DNA of 63,132 nt, taken from the IMG/VR virus record IMGVR_UViG_3300027759_000092, positions 1 to 63,132 of that record, one strand, 5' to 3'. Every line of letters starts with the position of its first letter. The stretch's first letter is position 1. Position numbers and translations under genes: made by a program. The notes below the pieces were generated by a model. That model did not search any database and was not told the origin of the DNA. It saw only the letters and a list, made by a program, of their open reading frames with translations. This document shows, piece by piece, positions 24,801 to 32,489 of the stretch. This stretch comes from a virus.

Positions 24801-24889
24801 ACCACACACTATGGCAAAAACTTGAGCGGGTCTTACTGCTCATCGGCCTGATCGTTTTAATGCTTGACTTGTTTTACTGGAGGCCATAA
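24797..24889 (+). CDS. Tiny single-pass membrane protein
   Basis: 30 residues: a short polar N-terminus (MNHTLWQKLER), then one membrane span (VLLLIGLIVLMLDLFYW) and a terminal RP. Both ends overlap neighbours (ATGA and TAATG), so it is placed to be translated. It could be a small membrane-active early protein. Confidence 0.55.
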   Translation: MNHTLWQKLERVLLLIGLIVLMLDLFYWRP

Positions 24890-25155
24890 TGTTTAAACAT
24901 ACAACATCTCACCCTTGGACTTTGGGCGGTTCGGGTCTTACTGTGTGGGGCTACGAGCAACAATATGGTAGACCTTTGGTTGTGAACTGTGACGCAAAGA
25001 ATGAGCGTATATCCATGCCAACCGCAACAAAACGTGCCAACGCCCGTTTGATTAGCATAGCCCCGCAGATGTATGAGATCATTGAGCGACTAGGCACTGA
25101 TGAGGCCAAGGCCTTGGTGCGTTACATGGAAAGGGATGATCATGAGGGTAACTAA
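24889..25155 (+). CDS. Hypothetical early protein
   Basis: 88 residues. The start codon and residues 2-4 (MFKH) are formed by a GTTTAAAC site. The body (TLGGSGLTVWGYEQQYGRPL and RANARLISIAPQMYEIIERL) matches a recurring phage protein pattern in which a beta-hairpin is followed by 'ANArLIaaAPeMye.L', a common small-protein motif of unknown function. Confidence 0.7.
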   Translation: MFKHTTSHPWTLGGSGLTVWGYEQQYGRPLVVNCDAKNERISMPTATKRANARLISIAPQMYEIIERLGTDEAKALVRYMERDDHEGN

Positions 25156-25381
25156 CCTGACCGAGGAGGAAATCGAAAAACTCAGCACGGCCTATCAATC
25201 CCTTATCCGATGGATACATGACAACGCCATTGACGGGGAAAGCACCATGAGTATGTTGTTCAAAGCGGCTATGACCATTGCCGTGTCCAACAACGTGCCT
25301 AGGGATGAGGTTATATCCGTGGCGGGGACGATCTATGACATGGAGAAGTTCTACCATCCAACTGCTGAGGATATCCACTGA
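25142..25381 (+). CDS. Small hypothetical early protein
   Basis: 79 residues from the ATG at 25142 (an in-frame ATG lies at 25136). Helical: NLTEEEIEKLSTAYQSLIRW, then AMTIAVSNNVPRDEVISVAG. Overlaps the previous gene by 14 bases and the next by 1. Function unknown. Confidence 0.65.
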   Translation: MRVTNLTEEEIEKLSTAYQSLIRWIHDNAIDGESTMSMLFKAAMTIAVSNNVPRDEVISVAGTIYDMEKFYHPTAEDIH

Positions 25382-25608
25382 TGGGGGTCAAGGCCATCAC
25401 TCAATCAGATCCTACGTTCCTTAAGACAGTCTACAAGCATGACTCACTGGTTGACCTAGTCAACCATGAGCGGTTCGTTGACATTGGGGAAAGGTACATT
25501 GTCTACAACCACAAAATGTGGCGTGTCTACAAGATGGGAAAGGATAGAAACCCACGCCTATGTGGATACTTTACGAACCTACACCTCGCAGTCGCCAACG
25601 CAAATTAA
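25381..25608 (+). CDS. Hypothetical protein, last gene of the early operon
   Basis: 75 residues (MGVKAITQSDPTFLKTVYKH start) with a beta-rich second half (GERYIVYNHKMWRVYKMGKD). A strong terminator lies 9 bases after its stop, ending the rightward early transcript. No family recognised. Confidence 0.65.
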   Translation: MGVKAITQSDPTFLKTVYKHDSLVDLVNHERFVDIGERYIVYNHKMWRVYKMGKDRNPRLCGYFTNLHLAVANAN

Positions 25609-25617
25609 AAGGAAAGA

Positions 25618-25645
25618 AAAGGGAAGCTTCGGCTTCCTTTTTTTT
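25618..25645 (+). terminator. Rho-independent terminator of the early operon
   Basis: Stem GGAAGC-TTCG-GCTTCC followed by eight T residues. It ends the rightward transcript of 18.7-25.6 kb and protects the convergent leftward gene at 25791. Confidence 0.92.
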
Positions 25646-25660
25646 GGTCTGCTGTGGTGC

Positions 25661-25796
25661 GTTTAAACGTACCCCAGGTTTGCCTGAAGCCCGCTGTGGC
25701 GTTTAAACATTGCCCGCTGTACGGCGTAAACGTTTAAACAGGTATGCTGGATATAAACTTTTTTATGCTGGGTAAATTTCTTTACCTTGTTTAAAC
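25661..25796. repeat. Intergenic cluster of four GTTTAAAC palindromes
   Basis: Exact copies at 25661, 25701, 25732 and 25789, spaced 40, 31 and 57 bases. Three are preceded by GC-containing sequence (GCGTTTAAAC twice, then ACGTTTAAAC). The words GCCCGCTGT also repeat (25690 and 25713). No gene lies here; this is the densest noncoding concentration of the palindrome and sits between convergent operons. Confidence 0.8.
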
Positions 25797-26171
25797 AACA
25801 TCCACAAAGATCGGTGTCCGTTCACCTACATACGCACCCATGACATTGAACTCCACATACTCCATGACTTCCATGATGTCATCATTGCCTATCAACTTGG
25901 CTACGGCCTCGCATACCTTGTTGTAGTCGTATGCAATGACATCCTCCTGTCCGATCCTGTGAGCCACCCCGATGATGGCCTCATCGTATTCGGGTTCGCT
26001 GAGGAATAAAAACTCTCTATCGCCATAGTCCTCTGAGATTTCCTCCCGCTTGTTTAAACGTGGGGGTAGCTCGTGTTGTGAGCTAGGTGTTGAGCTTAAG
26101 TCGTTTAAACGGCCCGAGCTTTCAAGCTCGTCCGATGAGCTACCTGTTGGGTTGTTTAAATCAGAATGCAT
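25791..26171 (-). CDS. Hypothetical acidic protein
   Basis: 126 residues. The N-terminal 45 residues are Ser/Asn/Pro-rich and disordered; the rest (FLFLSEPEYDEAIIGVAHRI, then YDYNKVCEAVAKLIGNDDIM) is a compact acidic helical domain. It overlaps the primase-helicase stop by 11 bases and is last in that leftward operon. Two GTTTAAAC sites fall in the disordered part. Function unknown. Confidence 0.65.
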   Translation of the reverse strand: MHSDLNNPTGSSSDELESSGRLNDLSSTPSSQHELPPRLNKREEISEDYGDREFLFLSEPEYDEAIIGVAHRIGQEDVIAYDYNKVCEAVAKLIGNDDIMEVMEYVEFNVMGAYVGERTPIFVDVV

Positions 26172-27843
26172 CTAGGTTCTCCGAGTAAGTGCCTGAGGTT
26201 TTGTTATACAACATTGATGTTTCACCTTGTGTGCCGACCCATCTGTATCGGCACTTCCATACTGCGATCTCTACGTGGTGATCCCTCCTGTGGACTGTCA
26301 CCCCACAATCGGTCTTTGCCCACCAAGCCATCGACCCTGCTATCGACATCCCATCGGGGCGGGGTTGCTCCGTGCCTTGACGGGTGATCTTAGACGGGTG
26401 AGCAACGAACCATGTATGGACATCATGGGACTTGCAGAACTTCTGTACCCTCGTCAGCATATCGCTGATGGCATTTGTCTCTGTGCCGTCACCCCTTGGC
26501 AGTTCAATGTAGTTGTAAGGGTCAATGACCAACCCCCGTACACCCATCCTCTTGACCGCTACCCGTGCCCGTTCAAGTATTGAATCCAGTGTGCTTGGTT
26601 CTTCGCCATTGGTGTCGATGAACAGGAAATGATCCTTAACGAATTTAAACGCATTGTCCCGCTCCTGCTCGGTCATCCTGTCCCGACCCTCAAAGAATCT
26701 GCGCTTGGTATAGATCTCCATCAACCTACTGATGTGAACCTCAGGTTGATTCTCAAACGAACAGACGGCAAACTTCCAATCATGGGCACGGGCTAGGTTG
26801 ACCATGATCTGATCCACAAAGTTGGACTTACCTGAGGACGGGTAGCCTGTGACCACAGTCAACTGACTCGGTGCTACTGTATAGATCTCATCGACCGACT
26901 GATATCCTGTTGAGAATCCCTTCCCTGTTCCCTTCGAGTAAAGATCGTTTAAACGGTCAAAGAACACCCCAGCATCGCTGATTCCCGAGATCGGGTACGC
27001 CACTGCGGCATCGACCACCGCCTGTACCGCCCCTGTCCGTGACGGGTCATCGAGGTGAACCTCGTTTAAATCCTTCTTGGCAAACTTAGCCAGCCTGCAT
27101 TTCTCTTTACCAATCCTTCGGGCTAACTCTTCGGCTAAGGCTTGCCCCGCAGTGTCCTGATCTGTGGCTAGGACTACGTAAGGAGCGGCATCGAATACCT
27201 CACGGGCATTCCATACATACGCAAATCTTTTGTCTTCTGACGGCAACACCTTCCCGTCTGCCACCTTGATGGGTGCTCCACTTGGAACGCTGACCACGTT
27301 GGTGATGCCTAACTCCATGAGGGTTAGGCAATCTATCTCACCTTCTACGATGATGATAGGTTCTCCCTTGACGACCTGATCGATGCCAAAGAAATCATGT
27401 GCACCGCCTGAGTCTTGGGTAAAGTCTTTCTCAGGGAATGATCGGTACTTGGCGGCAACCAGTGCACCATTGCGGAAGTAAGGAAAGCCTATGGCATCTG
27501 CGTTTCTGCCTAGCTTGCCAAAGAACTTCTCTGCGGCAAACAGTTTCATTTTGTCTGCGGTCTGAGAGGAGATCCCTCGTTGCTCAAGCCATGCGTAATG
27601 CGTAGCTTGTAGCTTGTTTGATATGACTATGGGGTTGGGTACGGCTGACAATTTTCTCTCCTGTTGTGGTTGGACTGAGCCGCTCGTCTGACAGTGATGA
27701 CAGTGAAAGACCACTGCCCCGTCATCTTTACGGGTCAGGGTCATATCTTTCTGATTGGATTTTCTACGCTCGGTAGAACAATACGGGCAAGCTACCCGTG
27801 TAGAGTCATGGAAATGGAACTGATCTACAAACTCAGCATTCAT
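26161..27843 (-). CDS. Primase-helicase (T7 gp4-like)
   Basis: 560 residues. The zinc-binding primase domain has C19/C22 and C48/C51 (CPYC, CHHC). TOPRIM follows, with VEGEIDCL (166-173) and TDQDTAG (227-233). The DnaB/RecA-type helicase has Walker A GYPSSGKS (333-340) and Walker B LVIDPYNYIE. It unwinds DNA and lays primers at the fork. As the only replication enzyme visible besides recombination proteins, it probably recruits the host polymerase III. Confidence 0.92.
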   Translation of the reverse strand: MNAEFVDQFHFHDSTRVACPYCSTERRKSNQKDMTLTRKDDGAVVFHCHHCQTSGSVQPQQERKLSAVPNPIVISNKLQATHYAWLEQRGISSQTADKMKLFAAEKFFGKLGRNADAIGFPYFRNGALVAAKYRSFPEKDFTQDSGGAHDFFGIDQVVKGEPIIIVEGEIDCLTLMELGITNVVSVPSGAPIKVADGKVLPSEDKRFAYVWNAREVFDAAPYVVLATDQDTAGQALAEELARRIGKEKCRLAKFAKKDLNEVHLDDPSRTGAVQAVVDAAVAYPISGISDAGVFFDRLNDLYSKGTGKGFSTGYQSVDEIYTVAPSQLTVVTGYPSSGKSNFVDQIMVNLARAHDWKFAVCSFENQPEVHISRLMEIYTKRRFFEGRDRMTEQERDNAFKFVKDHFLFIDTNGEEPSTLDSILERARVAVKRMGVRGLVIDPYNYIELPRGDGTETNAISDMLTRVQKFCKSHDVHTWFVAHPSKITRQGTEQPRPDGMSIAGSMAWWAKTDCGVTVHRRDHHVEIAVWKCRYRWVGTQGETSMLYNKTSGTYSENLDAF

Positions 27844-28079
27844 TTCATTGCGCCAGAGGACGTTCGTTTAAACGATCTATTCTTCCCCGGGGACTCTAAT
27901 CGCACACCATCTGCGTTTGATCCACCTTTAGACAATGCCTTGACATGGGCAACGTCCTTACCTTGACGGGTCACACCCTTGGCATCAAGCTTACGCCTAG
28001 CCTTCTGACGTTCCATGCGGTTCTCATGTTCGCCTCGTTCTTTTTGGGTTTGGTATTCTTGCTTATAGTTTCGTGTCAT
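27840..28079 (-). CDS. Small HNH-like endonuclease domain protein
   Basis: 79 residues: a basic N-terminus then RQGKDVAHVKALSKGGSNAD and ESPGKNRSFKR, the layout of small HNH nucleases (D-V-[DA]-H, GG.N...N, NRS). The first catalytic pair reads AH rather than DH or HH, so activity is uncertain. It is coupled to the primase-helicase start by 4 bases. Might act in recombination or packaging. Confidence 0.65.
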   Translation of the reverse strand: MTRNYKQEYQTQKERGEHENRMERQKARRKLDAKGVTRQGKDVAHVKALSKGGSNADGVRLESPGKNRSFKRTSSGAMK

Positions 28080-28392
28080 CTTGTTCCCCTAGGATGTAGA
28101 CGCTTTGATTGCGTCCGGATAGTTTGGATCTGCGCTCTCCGATCTTAACAATCTGCCCCGATCTTCTCAATGGGGCAAACCTAGGTTGGATGCTATGAAC
28201 CCTTCGGTGTGGGAGTAGGGCAACAACCTCATCGTAGATTGCCCCGTCCGGATGTTTGGATATAGCCCACATAACTTCTTGCTCAACCTTGCCGATGTTT
28301 AAATACACTGCGGCGGCGTGACTTGTTGATGGATCCGTGCTACGTGATTTGGGATCATGAGGCTCGGGGAATAGGCTGAACTGATCGTTCAT
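28063..28392 (-). CDS. Winged-helix protein
   Basis: 109 residues from the ATG at 28392 (SD GGAGGG). The core EQEVMWAISKHPDGAIYDEVVALL...SIQPRFAPLRRSGQIVKIG followed by a wing (RRSKLSGRNQSVYIL) matches winged-helix DNA-binding domains. Probably a phage regulator or origin-associated protein. Overlaps the next gene in the operon by 17 bases. Confidence 0.7.
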   Translation of the reverse strand: MNDQFSLFPEPHDPKSRSTDPSTSHAAAVYLNIGKVEQEVMWAISKHPDGAIYDEVVALLPHRRVHSIQPRFAPLRRSGQIVKIGERRSKLSGRNQSVYILGEQDDTKL

Positions 28393-28619
28393 ATCGCCCT
28401 CCATTCCCGCTCGGGTCTTTTGGAATCTGACTTGACTGTGAAGCCAGTTAGTTCTACAAGGTTCATCCTTTGAAGCAAGGGCAATGCCCTTGAACATTGG
28501 TTGACATCCAAGCCTGTTCTTCTGCCTATGCCATCCTTGCCCAGTGGGCCGTTTAGCTTGAGACAGTTATAAATAATTGCATGATGCCCTGTTAGTTCGG
28601 GCGTTTCTTTATTGATCAT
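28389..28619 (-). CDS. Winged-helix protein
   Basis: 76 residues: HHAIIYNCLKLNGPLGKDGI, RRTGLDVNQCSRALPLLQRM, then a wing (NLVELTGFTVKSDSKRPERE). A second winged-helix gene beside the first, overlapping its start by 4 bases. The two may bind as partners. SD AAAGGAG precedes the ATG. Confidence 0.7.
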   Translation of the reverse strand: MINKETPELTGHHAIIYNCLKLNGPLGKDGIGRRTGLDVNQCSRALPLLQRMNLVELTGFTVKSDSKRPEREWRAI

Positions 28620-28637
28620 TCTCTTACTCCTTTTGTT

Positions 28638-28841
28638 TTAAAGTTCTAGTTCAATTTGCTCCGGAGGTGTGTAGCTTTCAATAGGTATTCCTTTGTCTAG
28701 TTGGTTAATAATATCTTCCTGTGTGGCGACTCGTATTGTCATAATCCCTAATGACACATGCGCTATCGCTTGTCTGCGGTTGGATGCACGGATCAGTCTG
28801 ACCTGATCACCTACGCCTATCGTGTAAACACGTTGCTTCAT
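28638..28841 (-). CDS. Small hypothetical protein
   Basis: 67 residues from the ATG at 28841 (GGGAG upstream). MKQRVYTIGVGDQVRLIRAS and NRRQAIAHVSLGIMTIRVAT give a small alpha-beta fold seen in phage proteins of unknown role; possibly a small DNA-binding or RNA-binding module. Confidence 0.65.
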   Translation of the reverse strand: MKQRVYTIGVGDQVRLIRASNRRQAIAHVSLGIMTIRVATQEDIINQLDKGIPIESYTPPEQIELEL

Positions 28842-29089
28842 GTGTTGCGCTCCCTGAGTTTTTGTTCTGCCCATTCCACCGCCATTTCCCATACTTGGGC
28901 TTCTGCGGTGTTAAATAACAAACCATTCTCAAGCACACGCTTGCCGTCTCGTTCTTCGGCAGTCAGGCCAACCCATGCGCGTTGTGTATACAAAGGCAAC
29001 ACCTGACCAAGCGGTGTAAACAAAGAGCAGTCTTGATCTGTACTGACCATGCCGTTGGTTGGGTCGTACCATGCTATTGGTTTATCCAT
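28838..29089 (-). CDS. Conserved phage protein with WVGLT motif
   Basis: 83 residues from the ATG at 29089 (SD GGAGAAGAAC). It begins MDKPIAWYDPTNGMVSTDQD and includes LYTQRAWVGLTAEERDGKRV. This 'PIAW...PLYT...LT.EE' pattern is frequent in phages of soil and freshwater proteobacteria; function unknown. The next upstream gene shares WVGLT-[ED]. Confidence 0.7.
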   Translation of the reverse strand: MDKPIAWYDPTNGMVSTDQDCSLFTPLGQVLPLYTQRAWVGLTAEERDGKRVLENGLLFNTAEAQVWEMAVEWAEQKLRERNT

Positions 29090-29279
29090 TGTTCTTCTCC
29101 TTGAGTTTGGCTTCAATGGCGGCGGCAAATTCAAAACGATTTGCGTAGGGCATTGTGTTGCTCAGTGCAAATACTTCATCCTCTGTCAGGCCAACCCAAC
29201 GGCTATTGTCCGGTGCTTTGTACTCACTGAAATGCTTTGAAAATTCTGCAAACATTTCTTTTGTCATTGGATTGCTCAT
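29082..29279 (-). CDS. Small protein with WVGLT motif
   Basis: 65 residues from the ATG at 29279. SRWVGLTEDEVFALSNTMPY shares WVGLT with the adjacent gene, followed by FEFAAAIEAKLKEKNNG. Overlapping neighbours by 4-8 bases. Possibly a half-copy of its neighbour; function unknown. Confidence 0.65.
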   Translation of the reverse strand: MSNPMTKEMFAEFSKHFSEYKAPDNSRWVGLTEDEVFALSNTMPYANRFEFAAAIEAKLKEKNNG

Positions 29280-29452
29280 GCTTTGCCCCTGTTTAAATAC
29301 CAATGCCATCTGCGTTGTTTTGCAATGATTCGGAGCGTATGCCGGACATATTGCTCAATCGTAATCTCTGCCTTTTCTAGATACCGGATTTCCGTCTGCG
29401 TCAGGATGATCCGACCGACCTTGTTCTGCCCCCTGACTTTCCTTACATACAT
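29276..29452 (-). CDS. Small basic DNA-binding-like protein
   Basis: 58 residues with an excellent SD (GAGGGAGAGAAC) before the ATG at 29452. MYVRKVRGQNKVGRIILTQT then EIRYLEKAEITIEQYVRHTL is the layout of a ribbon-helix-helix or Arc-like DNA-binding protein; strongly basic. It is first in the leftward operon, a usual place for an autoregulator. Confidence 0.65.
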   Translation of the reverse strand: MYVRKVRGQNKVGRIILTQTEIRYLEKAEITIEQYVRHTLRIIAKQRRWHWYLNRGKA

Positions 29453-29820
29453 GTTCTCTCCCTCATAAGCGCCCCTTGTCGGGGCTTTTGATTATTTTCA
29501 CCCAAAGACCCCCCTACCCCACGCATGGAGTACGGAGGAGTTTGGTTTCACCGCCTAACGGCATCTGCATGTCAGCGTTAGCTGAACCCCTATGCTTGCA
29601 GACTCGACCAGCACCGTGGATTGTTCGGGAACTGCCCCCTAGCCTTACGGCATACCACGTAACCCTTTGCTTCCACGCAGGCAGATATCTACCCCTTAGT
29701 AACGTCTGGAGTACGGTTGTGTATTGCGGGGGGAGGAGGAACTAGGACTGCTCACATGTAGCAGTGTTTTCAAAACATTTACCGTCACAGTGGCGCTAAC
29801 CCACTGCACAATCCTAGTCC
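29453..29820. other. Intergenic stretch, structured, no recognisable gene
   Basis: Contains a hairpin GCCCC-TTGTC-GGGGC followed by TTTT on the plus strand (about 29470-29490), two copies of TGGAGTACGG (29526, 29708), and an inverted pair CTAGGACTG/CAATCCTAG (29740-29818). It probably holds the promoter of the leftward operon that starts at 29452. I see no protein-coding gene. Confidence 0.4.
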
Positions 29821-29893
29821 CAAAAACAAAAAGCCACTTACAACTGCCCCGTTGCGGTTCCCCAAACGGGGCGAGGCATGTGTAAATGGCTTC
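29821..29893 (-). terminator. Long hairpin terminator or terminated small RNA
   Basis: On the minus strand AGCCATTTACA pairs with TGTAAGTGGCT, enclosing GCCCCGTT/AACGGGGC, and is followed by TTTTTGTTTTT. The inner and outer stems pair better as minus-strand RNA (a G-U where the plus strand has a mismatch). It would end leftward transcripts from the RusA gene, or form the 3' end of a small RNA. Confidence 0.65.
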
Positions 29894-30113
29894 CTAGTGT
29901 TGACCGCAACGACAACAATTGCACTGTATCACAACTTATTGGTAGGTTGTCAAGTGTTTAAGTACTTATTGCCGAAAATATTTTAGGTACGTCTCGGCGG
30001 GTTTTGTTTAAACAGTTACGCCGGGTTGGCCAGCAAACCCCGGGAGAATGGTTTAAACTACATGCTGACAGACTACTTTGCAGTTGCCTGTCTCATTCTC
30101 TCTCCTGTTGGAG
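29894..30113. other. Intergenic stretch with two GTTTAAAC copies
   Basis: Between the long terminator hairpin and the RusA gene. Exact GTTTAAAC copies lie at 30006 and 30051, embedded in G/C-rich repeats (CGGCGGG and GCCGGG). No gene seen; it may be the 3' untranslated part of the RusA message. Confidence 0.4.
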
Positions 30114-30551
30114 TTAGCCCTTCTGAGTACGCTTGGAGGGGCTTTTTTTTGGGTGCACCTCAGGCATCTTTTCAATGATCATCTCTGTACGGGGCGACTC
30201 AGGATCTAGATGCCAGTAGGTATGCCTCTCTTTAACCTGACGGTCGTTTACATAAACCAATCCTTGAAGCAAGTCTAAAATCAAGCTCTCATCTAAGTCG
30301 GGTCGTCGTGATGCGTAGTAGATATGCATGGTGATCCTTAGATCACCCGTCATCAACACGGCTAATGGTTTGCACTGTTGCCTAAATACATCAGAGTAGC
30401 TTAATGCTTTAGCAGACTTAATGAGCCTAGACATACCACCGTAGTGTACAACTCTACGAGAATTTGCTTTAGAAGCTGGCTCACCAAAAATAATTTGTGA
30501 TAGCACTTGCAATTCTGTGATAACATCACTATCATTGATATTCGTACTCAT
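30114..30551 (-). CDS. RusA-like Holliday-junction resolvase
   Basis: 145 residues from the ATG at 30551. GEPASKANSRRVV at the N-terminus and RRPDLDESLILDLLQGLVYV followed by NDRQVKERHTYWHLD are the RusA signature; the Asp residues of the PDLD and NDRQ motifs are the metal ligands. It resolves branched DNA before packaging. It is divergent from the recombination operon with 19 bases between starts. Confidence 0.88.
   Translation of the reverse strand: MSTNINDSDVITELQVLSQIIFGEPASKANSRRVVHYGGMSRLIKSAKALSYSDVFRQQCKPLAVLMTGDLRITMHIYYASRRPDLDESLILDLLQGLVYVNDRQVKERHTYWHLDPESPRTEMIIEKMPEVHPKKSPSKRTQKG
30507..30535 (+). promoter_or_regulatory. Possible promoter of the recombination operon
   Basis: TTGCAA and TATCAT separated by 17 bases, 36 bases before the nuclease ATG and inside the 5' end of the divergent RusA gene. 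It fits a sigma-70 promoter, but with only moderate matches. Confidence 0.35.
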
Positions 30552-30570
30552 AACAACCTTAGGACAAGAG

Positions 30571-31437
30571 ATGAAGATAACCAACAAGCAGAACCTACCC
30601 GCACCGTTAGTAGCTTTGCTCTCTAGGAACTACTACAGTAAGGGTGCATCACAGTATAGCGTAACTGAATTAATGTCACCACCAAAGATTAGAAGGTTAC
30701 GAGAACAGTACGATGCAGACATGGAGATTGATGTTACCAAGATGATTGCTTCTCAGCTAGGCACATTCATGCACGGCAAGCTTGAGGCTAAGGAAGTTGA
30801 GGGCTACACCAACGAGGAGCGCATCTTTACTGAGATTGATGGCGTGGTGATCAGCGGTGCGATTGACCTACAGAAGCACGTAGATGGCGGAGTTGTAATC
30901 ATCGATTACAAGTTTGTTAAGGCGTGGTCAGTCAAGCAAGGCAAGGATGACTGGATGACGCAGTTGAACATTTACAAATGGCTTGTGGAGACTGTCAAGG
31001 GTACGCCTGTGGTAGGCCTACAGATCTGTGCCATCGTCAAGGATTACTCCCCGCACGACACCTCAGAGGGCTATCCACAAGCCGAGGCAATCATGATTGA
31101 CATCCCAATGTGGGACTCAGTCCAAACCGAGACGTATGTCAGGGAGCGTTTAAACATGCACCGCAATGCCAAGGTGCACCATGAGTTTGGTGAGGACTTA
31201 CAACCCTGTACCGATGAAGAACGGTGGATGAGCGAAACCACCTACGCAGTGAAGAGAGAGGGTCGCAAGACTGCGATCCGTGTATTTAAAACTATAGATG
31301 AAGCCACAGAGTTGGCAGAAAAGGAAAAAGGCTATGTCGAAACGAGATCAGGCGAACCCAAGCGATGCACCGGAGACTTCTGCGGGGTCAGCAAGTGGTG
31401 CAGTCAATACCAAGGAGAACTCAATGTCCCCGCATGA
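30571..31437 (+). CDS. PD-(D/E)XK exonuclease (RecB/Cas4-like)
   Basis: 288 residues. LGTFMHGKLEAKEVE carries the conserved His/Glu, ISGAIDLQKHVDGGVVIIDYKF the catalytic D...DxK, and QLNIYKWL the QxxxY motif. The C-terminal CTGDFCGVSKWCSQY resembles the Cys cluster of Cas4/AddB-type proteins, perhaps an Fe-S site. It would resect duplex ends to feed the annealing protein encoded next, whose ATG overlaps by 14 bases. Confidence 0.85.
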   Translation: MKITNKQNLPAPLVALLSRNYYSKGASQYSVTELMSPPKIRRLREQYDADMEIDVTKMIASQLGTFMHGKLEAKEVEGYTNEERIFTEIDGVVISGAIDLQKHVDGGVVIIDYKFVKAWSVKQGKDDWMTQLNIYKWLVETVKGTPVVGLQICAIVKDYSPHDTSEGYPQAEAIMIDIPMWDSVQTETYVRERLNMHRNAKVHHEFGEDLQPCTDEERWMSETTYAVKREGRKTAIRVFKTIDEATELAEKEKGYVETRSGEPKRCTGDFCGVSKWCSQYQGELNVPA

Positions 31438-32152
31438 TTTATTAAAGATCAACGTCAATGATCACACCGAGAAGAAGAACGGCTTAACGTACCTGTCGTG
31501 GGCGTGGGCGTGGGCTGAGGCTTTGAAGGCCGATAAGAATGCAACCTTTGATGTGCAGACCTTTGAGGGTAAACCCTATATGGATGTCAATGGCACAGGA
31601 TTGGTATGGGTCACAGTCACCCTGTTCGGTCAGCCCCGCACCTGTATGTTGCCCGTCATGGACTACAAGAACAAACCCATCCTTAACCCCGATGCGTTTG
31701 CCGTTAACACGGCCATCATGCGATGCATGACCAAAGCCCTTGCGCTTCATGGTTTGGGCATTTATATCTATGCGGGTCAGGACTTGCCGGAAGATGATGG
31801 GAAAACGGCTCCTACGCCACAGGCAACGGCTCCAATGGGCGAACTAACCCGCAAGGAAGATGGCCCTAAGTACGAAAAGATTGTGGCTAAGGTTGCGCCT
31901 AAGAACCCACCCCCAGTTTTAAAGACTATTCAGCCCACCGAGTGGGATCCATCGGACGAGAGCCGCAAGTTCTTTGCCGAATCAATGATTGAGTGGACAT
32001 CCCACTGTGACTCAGTAGCAGGTTTAAACAGCTACTGGAAGAGCAATGAGCTTCAGCTTGACTCGCTGAAGGTTACGCACCCTCCCCTGTACGAGGAGGT
32101 TTTATCCCGCTTCAAGACATTGAAGCTTCAACTAACTGAGGAAACAAAATGA
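31424..32152 (+). CDS. Single-strand annealing protein (Sak3/DUF1071-like)
   Basis: 242 residues. NGLTYLSWAWAWAEALKADK, DVNGTGLVWVTVTLFGQPRT and NTAIMRCMTKALALHGLGIY are characteristic of the DUF1071/Sak3 annealing family. It would pair complementary single strands during phage recombination. It follows the exonuclease and precedes the SSB-like gene, the classic three-gene recombination set. Confidence 0.85.
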   Translation: MSPHDLLKINVNDHTEKKNGLTYLSWAWAWAEALKADKNATFDVQTFEGKPYMDVNGTGLVWVTVTLFGQPRTCMLPVMDYKNKPILNPDAFAVNTAIMRCMTKALALHGLGIYIYAGQDLPEDDGKTAPTPQATAPMGELTRKEDGPKYEKIVAKVAPKNPPPVLKTIQPTEWDPSDESRKFFAESMIEWTSHCDSVAGLNSYWKSNELQLDSLKVTHPPLYEEVLSRFKTLKLQLTEETK

Positions 32153-32472
32153 CATACCAAAAGAAAGCATATAGCAAGCCCTTTGAGGAGCGACCTGACT
32201 CCGGTAATCTTCATGCCAGTCAGATTAAGAAGACGGCTGAATCCCCCGATTACTGGGGAACGATTGCCATCAATCTTAAAGACTTGACCAACATCAAGAC
32301 TGAGAACGGTTTGACCGTGATTAAGTTATCCGGATGGAAACGTGTCAGCGAAACCAACGGCAAGACTTACTTGTCATTGGCAGTCAACCGTTGGGTTCCT
32401 GAGGAACAGGCCGGAACCCGTCAAGAGAACCAAGCGCAGAGTCACCCTGACGACTCAGACGTACCCTTTTAA
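32149..32472 (+). CDS. Single-strand DNA-binding-like protein
   Basis: 107 residues. The middle (YWGTIAINLKDLTNIKTENG...VIKLSGWKRVSETNGKTYLS) reads as a small OB-like barrel and the acidic C-terminus DDSDVPF imitates the SSB tail (DDDIPF) that recruits partner proteins. It overlaps the annealing gene by 4 bases. Shorter than a typical SSB, so the fold is inferred. Confidence 0.72.
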   Translation: MTYQKKAYSKPFEERPDSGNLHASQIKKTAESPDYWGTIAINLKDLTNIKTENGLTVIKLSGWKRVSETNGKTYLSLAVNRWVPEEQAGTRQENQAQSHPDDSDVPF

Positions 32473-32489
32473 ACCCCAAGGAGAGAGAA

